Assembly: GCF_017114825.1 (NCBI RefSeq)
Contig: NZ_JADEVO010000036.1
Coordinates: 1-64,000 of the forward strand
DNA length: 64,000 nt
From: Pseudomonas gregormendelii
GTDB taxonomy: Bacteria; Pseudomonadota; Gammaproteobacteria; Pseudomonadales; Pseudomonadaceae
Reading direction: 5' to 3'
Shown here piece by piece: positions 60,448-64,000 of this stretch. The notes under the pieces were generated by a model, which saw nothing but the letters and a program-made list of their open reading frames with translations, was not told the origin of the DNA and did not search any database. Both the position numbers and the translations under genes were made by a program. Position 1 is the stretch's first letter. The number at the start of each line of letters is the position of its first letter.

Positions 60448-61881
60448 TCAGCCTTGACGTTTTTGCAACCACCCCAGAAACCCGCCTTTGCGGATTGGCG
60501 CCGGCTTGGCCATCAGCGCCAACCGGCTGTTCTGCTGGCGCACCGCCTGCAATTTATTCAACGCCTGACCCACTTCCACACGCGCCTCCATGCATTGGCG
60601 GGCCAGGGACTTGTCGATCCGGTAAATGATGCACGAAGTCAACGTGGTGAACGTGGCCTGGGACGGTGAGTCCGTGAGGATGCTCTGCTCGCCCATCACC
60701 TCGCTCGGGCCCATGCGCCCGGCTTCGGTGTGCTCACTGCCATCGGGTACGCTGGCACTGACGACACCGGTGGCAATCACCATCAGGCTGTCCGGCACAT
60801 CGCCCAGTTCCAGTACCACCTGACCTGCGGCGTATTGCTGCGCAACCATCGAGCGTGCCATTTCGTCGCGTTCTGCGTCACTCAGGGAGCGGAAGACTTT
60901 GACTTCATCCAGCAACGCCCGGGCCCGGGTAGTGGGTTCGATCACGCCGTCGAGCTGACGGGAAATCCCCGCCGCCTCAAGGTGTCGATGAGCCAGGTCG
61001 AACAGTTGGTTGCGCACCTCACTCTTCTTGCCCAACTCGGCAATGAAGCCGCTGGCGACGTACTCCGACATGGATTCGCCAGCTTCCTTGAGCACGGCTT
61101 TCGGCGCCGGATTGAGCAGCAGGCTGCTGCTGCCTTGCAGGGTGCGATCCAGGGCATCCAGCACGCGGCGCGGACGGATATGATTGGGCACCTGGATGCT
61201 GATCGACACGCCGTGCATGTTGCTCGGCCGGCTCAAGTTGACGATTTTCGCCTTCGCCGCCACCGAGTTCGGCACTACTGCCGTGCTGCCAGCACTGGTC
61301 AACAGGTGGGTGGCGCGCCAGTCGATATCGAGCACCTTGCCTTCCACGCCGTCGATCATGATCCAGTCATCGACCTGATAGGGTTTGGTGGTGTTGAGCA
61401 CGATCCCGGAGAACACATCGCTCAAGGTGCTTTGCAACGCCAGGCCTACTACGATTGCCACCACCCCGGAAGTCGCCAGCAAGCCTTTCACGGGCAGCTC
61501 CAGCACATAGCCCGCCGCTGCGACGATGGCGATCAGGAACACCAGGGCGCCGATCACGTCCTGCAGCAACCGTCCGCTGTGGCCGATGCGCCGCACCAGC
61601 ACCAGGCCGATGACCTCGGTCAACACCCGCGCCGCGTATAGCCACCAGAGAATACCCAGGGCCGTTGCGCCCAACTGCAGCACGCTATCGTCAGCAAACA
61701 ACGGAGCCTGCAACGGGCTGACACCGGCATTGATGATCAGCGCGCTGAACCCCATGAACAGCCCCAGGCGCACGCCGACACGCACAACGCGATGCTTGAA
61801 TGGCGCGAAGTGCCAGAGCAGGGTGTCGATCACCAGCAGCACGGCACTCAATGACAACAGGTGGGCAAGGACAAAGGACAT
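60448..61881 (-). CDS. MscS-family mechanosensitive channel with C-terminal cyclic-nucleotide-binding-like domain
   Basis: A 477-residue inner-membrane protein. Several N-terminal helices lead to the MscS pore and beta domain (LLATSGVVAIVVGLALQSTL, then WRATHLLTSAGSTAVVPNSV), about 140-240. A C-terminal CNB-like domain (about 310-440) includes VVLELGDVPDSLMVIATGVV and MGEQSILTDSPSQATFTTLT. Such MscS-CNB fusions open or close in response to cyclic nucleotide or tension. The ATG at 61881 has AGGA upstream; the frame to 61977 is not used. Confidence 0.85.
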   Translation of the reverse strand: MSFVLAHLLSLSAVLLVIDTLLWHFAPFKHRVVRVGVRLGLFMGFSALIINAGVSPLQAPLFADDSVLQLGATALGILWWLYAARVLTEVIGLVLVRRIGHSGRLLQDVIGALVFLIAIVAAAGYVLELPVKGLLATSGVVAIVVGLALQSTLSDVFSGIVLNTTKPYQVDDWIMIDGVEGKVLDIDWRATHLLTSAGSTAVVPNSVAAKAKIVNLSRPSNMHGVSISIQVPNHIRPRRVLDALDRTLQGSSSLLLNPAPKAVLKEAGESMSEYVASGFIAELGKKSEVRNQLFDLAHRHLEAAGISRQLDGVIEPTTRARALLDEVKVFRSLSDAERDEMARSMVAQQYAAGQVVLELGDVPDSLMVIATGVVSASVPDGSEHTEAGRMGPSEVMGEQSILTDSPSQATFTTLTSCIIYRIDKSLARQCMEARVEVGQALNKLQAVRQQNSRLALMAKPAPIRKGGFLGWLQKRQG

Positions 61882-61920
61882 GGAGAACTCCGGAAGGCTG
61901 GACTGATAATGCGAAACCGC

Positions 61921-61995
61921 TTTTCGTAGCCGCCGGCTTGCTGGCGATGGCGTATTCCCGATCGCTATCGCCGGCAAGCCGGGCGCCTACGAAAA
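61921..61995. repeat. REP-type inverted repeat, CGCCGGCTTGCTGGCGAT family
   Basis: TTTTCGTAG at the left end is mirrored by CTACGAAAA at the right, with the inner arms CCGGCTTGCTGGCGATGGCG and CGCTATCGCCGGCAAGCCGG. It separates the channel and hydrolase genes. Confidence 0.8.
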
Positions 61996-62012
61996 TCGCA
62001 GAAGGTACATCC

Positions 62013-63032
62013 TCAATTCAGATGAGTCTTCAATTCCAGCGCCGCCTGCCGCACCGCCGCTTGCACCTCCGGGATCTGGCTCAGCGGGTTCAACAGCCCG
62101 AAGTCATGAATCATCCCGTTGTATCGCACCGCCGTGACCGGCACCCCGGCCGCGTCCAGGTGACGGGCATAGGCTTCACCTTCATCGCGCAGCACGTCGA
62201 ACTCGGCGGTCTGTACCAGCGCGGCCGGCAAACCCTTGAGCTGTTCGGCGCTGGCCTGTAATGGCGAGGCGTGGATCTGCGCGCGCTCAGCTGGGTTGGT
62301 GGTGTAGCTGTCCCAGAACCAGTTCATCATGCCCTTGGTCAGGAAGTGGCCCTCGGCAAATTGCTGGTACGAGCCGCTGTCGAAAGCGGCGTTGGTCACT
62401 GGCCACATCAGCAGCTGGAAGCGCAGGGCCGGTGCTTTCTGTTCTTTTGCCATCAAGGCCACGACCGCCGCCATGTTGCCGCCGACGCTGTTGCCAGCCA
62501 CGGCGAGGCGTTTGCCGTCGACGCCGATGTCCTTGCCGTGCTCGGCGACCCAGCGGGTGGCAGCGTAGGCCTGGTTGATCGCGGTCGGGTAGTGCGCTTC
62601 CGGGGACGGCGTGTAGTCGACATAGACCGCAACGGCACCGGAGCCCACCACGAGATCGCGGATCAGTCGCTGGTGAGTTGGATAATCCCCCAAAACCCAA
62701 CCGCCACCGTGGAAGAACATGAACACCGGCAACTCACCTTTAAGCTTTTCCGGACGGACGATTTTCAGGTTGATGGTCTGCCCGTCGACCTTGATCGCCC
62801 GGTCGCTGACGGCGATACCCGACACATCGACCTTCACCGAATTCTGTGCGCCGGTCAGAACTGCCCGGGCATCCTTGGGGCTCAACTGTTCGAGGGGCTT
62901 GCCGCCACCTGCCGCGAGGGCTTCGAGAAAGGCCTGGGTGTTGTGTTCAACGCCTGGGCTGCCCGCAGCGAAGGCATTACCGACGGCGAGGGCGAGGAGG
63001 GAAGCGGTCAGGGATTGGGTGACGATGTTCAT
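62013..63032 (-). CDS. Secreted alpha/beta hydrolase, HSL-family esterase
   Basis: A 339-residue esterase/lipase of the hormone-sensitive-lipase group. A signal peptide (SLTASLLALAVGNAFA, cleavage near residue 23) is followed by the oxyanion motif FFHGGGWVLGD, the nucleophile elbow AVAGNSVGGNMAAV, the acid region FDVLRDEGEAYA and the His in MIHDFGLL. It would act in the periplasm or outside. The ATG at 63032 has AAGGA upstream; the longer frame to 63293 is rejected. Divergent from a LysR gene, which probably controls it. Confidence 0.88.
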   Translation of the reverse strand: MNIVTQSLTASLLALAVGNAFAAGSPGVEHNTQAFLEALAAGGGKPLEQLSPKDARAVLTGAQNSVKVDVSGIAVSDRAIKVDGQTINLKIVRPEKLKGELPVFMFFHGGGWVLGDYPTHQRLIRDLVVGSGAVAVYVDYTPSPEAHYPTAINQAYAATRWVAEHGKDIGVDGKRLAVAGNSVGGNMAAVVALMAKEQKAPALRFQLLMWPVTNAAFDSGSYQQFAEGHFLTKGMMNWFWDSYTTNPAERAQIHASPLQASAEQLKGLPAALVQTAEFDVLRDEGEAYARHLDAAGVPVTAVRYNGMIHDFGLLNPLSQIPEVQAAVRQAALELKTHLN

Positions 63033-63065
63033 GAAGTAATTCCTTTTCGTTGGGAGATACGGTCC

Positions 63066-63149
63066 GTAGGAGCTGCCGAAGGCTGCGATCTTTTGATCCT
63101 GGTTTTCACGACCCAGAATCAAAAGATCGCAGCCTCCGGCAGCGCCTGC
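63066..63149. repeat. REP-type inverted repeat, GAGCTGCCGAAGGCTGCGAT family
   Basis: GTAGGAGCTGCCGAAGGCTGC is mirrored by GCAGCCTCCGGCAGCGCCTGC, with GATCTTTTGAT and ATCAAAAGATC inside. Same family as 1742-1833. It lies in the divergent gap before the esterase gene. Confidence 0.85.
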
Positions 63150-63234
63150 ATGTCCGGGGTGAGCACAGATTAATAGGATGTCAAAAAGGGAAAAAGTGGC
63201 TATAAAGTGTTTGACTGTCAACCAGGAAGTGACA

Positions 63235-64000
63235 ATGAACCCTTTCGAAGATATGCGCATTTTCTGCCAGGTCATGGATTCCGGCAGCTTCACGGCTGCG
63301 GCCGATCAATTGGGCTTGTCCAAGCAGTTCGTCAGCCGTCGGTTGATGCAACTCGAAGAGCGCCTGGGCGTACGGTTGCTCAACCGTTCCACCCGGCGCC
63401 TGGATGTCACGCCCCTGGGTCAGAGTTACTACGAGTCGGCCCTGCGCCTTTTGGGTGAGGTCGAGCAGGTGGAGCAGGGCATTGCCGGCCAGACCACGGA
63501 GCCACGCGGCACTATCCGCGTGAGTGCGCCTTTGTCCTTTGCACTGGCGCACCTGGGGTGTTTGCTGCCGCTGTTCCTGCAGCGCTACCGCGAGGTCACG
63601 GTCGAGGTGGACCTGAGTGACCGGCCCGTGGACCTGCTCGGTGAGGGCTACGACCTGGCGCTGCGCATCGGGACACTGGAAGACTCGACGCTGATTGCCC
63701 GGCGTATCGCCTCGATCCGGCGCGTATATTGCGCCAGCCCGGCGTACCTTGAGGAGCGCGGCACGCCGCTCAGGCCGGAGGAGTTGCACGCCCATGATTG
63801 CCTGCCTTACGGCCACGGTCGCCAGGTGCAATGGCGCTTCGAGGGGCCGGGCAAGCCGTTGTCGGTGAATGTCACCGGGCGCATGCGGGTCAATAACGGG
63901 GAATTGCTCAGGGATGCGGCGATTGCCGGGATGGGGATCACCTATCTGACGACGTTTATCGTCGATGCGGCGTTGCGGGAGGGCAGGCTGGTGCCGGTGC
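63235..64000 (+). CDS. LysR-family regulator, cut by the window end
   Basis: The frame begins MNPFEDMRIFCQVMDSGSFT and continues with AADQLGLSKQFVSRRLMQLE, a LysR HTH of the GcvA/CrgA-like branch, then an effector domain through DALRIG-type blocks (YDLALRIGTLEDST) to the last base. 255 residues are visible and the usual length is about 300, so about 45 residues lie outside. CCAGGAAG is upstream of the ATG. Divergent from the secreted esterase gene. Confidence 0.85.
   Translation, partial: MNPFEDMRIFCQVMDSGSFTAAADQLGLSKQFVSRRLMQLEERLGVRLLNRSTRRLDVTPLGQSYYESALRLLGEVEQVEQGIAGQTTEPRGTIRVSAPLSFALAHLGCLLPLFLQRYREVTVEVDLSDRPVDLLGEGYDLALRIGTLEDSTLIARRIASIRRVYCASPAYLEERGTPLRPEELHAHDCLPYGHGRQVQWRFEGPGKPLSVNVTGRMRVNNGELLRDAAIAGMGITYLTTFIVDAALREGRLVPV

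Noticed and set aside
1..64000. tRNA, rRNA, CRISPR arrays, phage genes
   Set aside because: No cloverleaf-type tRNA sequence, rRNA segment, regular spacer-repeat array or phage structural gene was seen; the repeats present are dispersed REP pairs.

Overview
The window reads as a chromosomal segment of a fluorescent-group Pseudomonas. The evidence is high-GC coding sequence with little space between genes, many LysR/AraC/LacI/TetR-regulated catabolic cassettes, and at least nine intergenic REP-type inverted repeats of the kinds common in that group (for example GGAGCGAGCTTGCTCGCGA and GAGCTGCCGAAGGCTGCGAT). No rRNA, tRNA, CRISPR array or prophage was seen. All functions come from reading the sequence and recalling family motifs; no database was searched.

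Layout. 1-313: one end of an IS66-type element (start of tnpB) next to a truncated MFS gene. 790-7805: LysR regulator and a sugar-acid-like catabolic cluster (AldA-like dehydrogenase, MFS transporter, enolase-superfamily dehydratase, GMC oxidoreductase). 7924-11790: small protein, LysE exporter with divergent LysR, class-V aminotransferase, ASCH protein, helix-hairpin-helix protein. 12218-14474: MFS transporter overlapping a D-2-hydroxyacid dehydrogenase. 14692-15236: small ORFs.

15359-29453 is the centre of the window: a complete locus for sulfoquinovose (SQ) degradation by the sulfo-Entner-Doudoroff route described in P. putida SQ1. An outer-membrane porin and an SSS symporter bring in substrate. 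A GH31 sulfoquinovosidase frees SQ from glycosides and a mutarotase equilibrates the anomers. An SDR SQ dehydrogenase, an SMP-30 lactonase, an IlvD/Edd dehydratase and an HpcH/HpaI aldolase then give pyruvate and sulfolactaldehyde. A GabD-like dehydrogenase makes sulfolactate, probably exported by a TauE/SafE protein. A LacI regulator sits between the two halves, and near-identical palindromic operator pairs precede both operons.

29470-33006: small proteins, a lipoprotein protease, and an AraC/degenerate-GGDEF pair. 33251-39929: a phosphate-starvation locus with a TonB-dependent receptor, a two-domain beta-propeller phytase and its own TolQ/TolR/TonB energiser, with Pho-box-like repeats before the receptor and before tolQ. 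40055-50889: assorted metabolic and regulatory genes (Mop protein, VOC protein, TetR, 3-hydroxyacyl-CoA dehydrogenase, AraC, membrane protein, ABC exporter, hydrolase, quinone oxidoreductase, pirin, GlxA-type regulator). 51037-55284: two convergent, overlapping paralogous winged-helix/ATPase regulators, one much shorter than the other. 55470-60384: AraC, LysR and an ABM/amidohydrolase/isochorismatase operon. 60448-64000: MscS channel with a cyclic-nucleotide-binding-type domain, a secreted alpha/beta hydrolase, and a LysR gene cut off by the window end.
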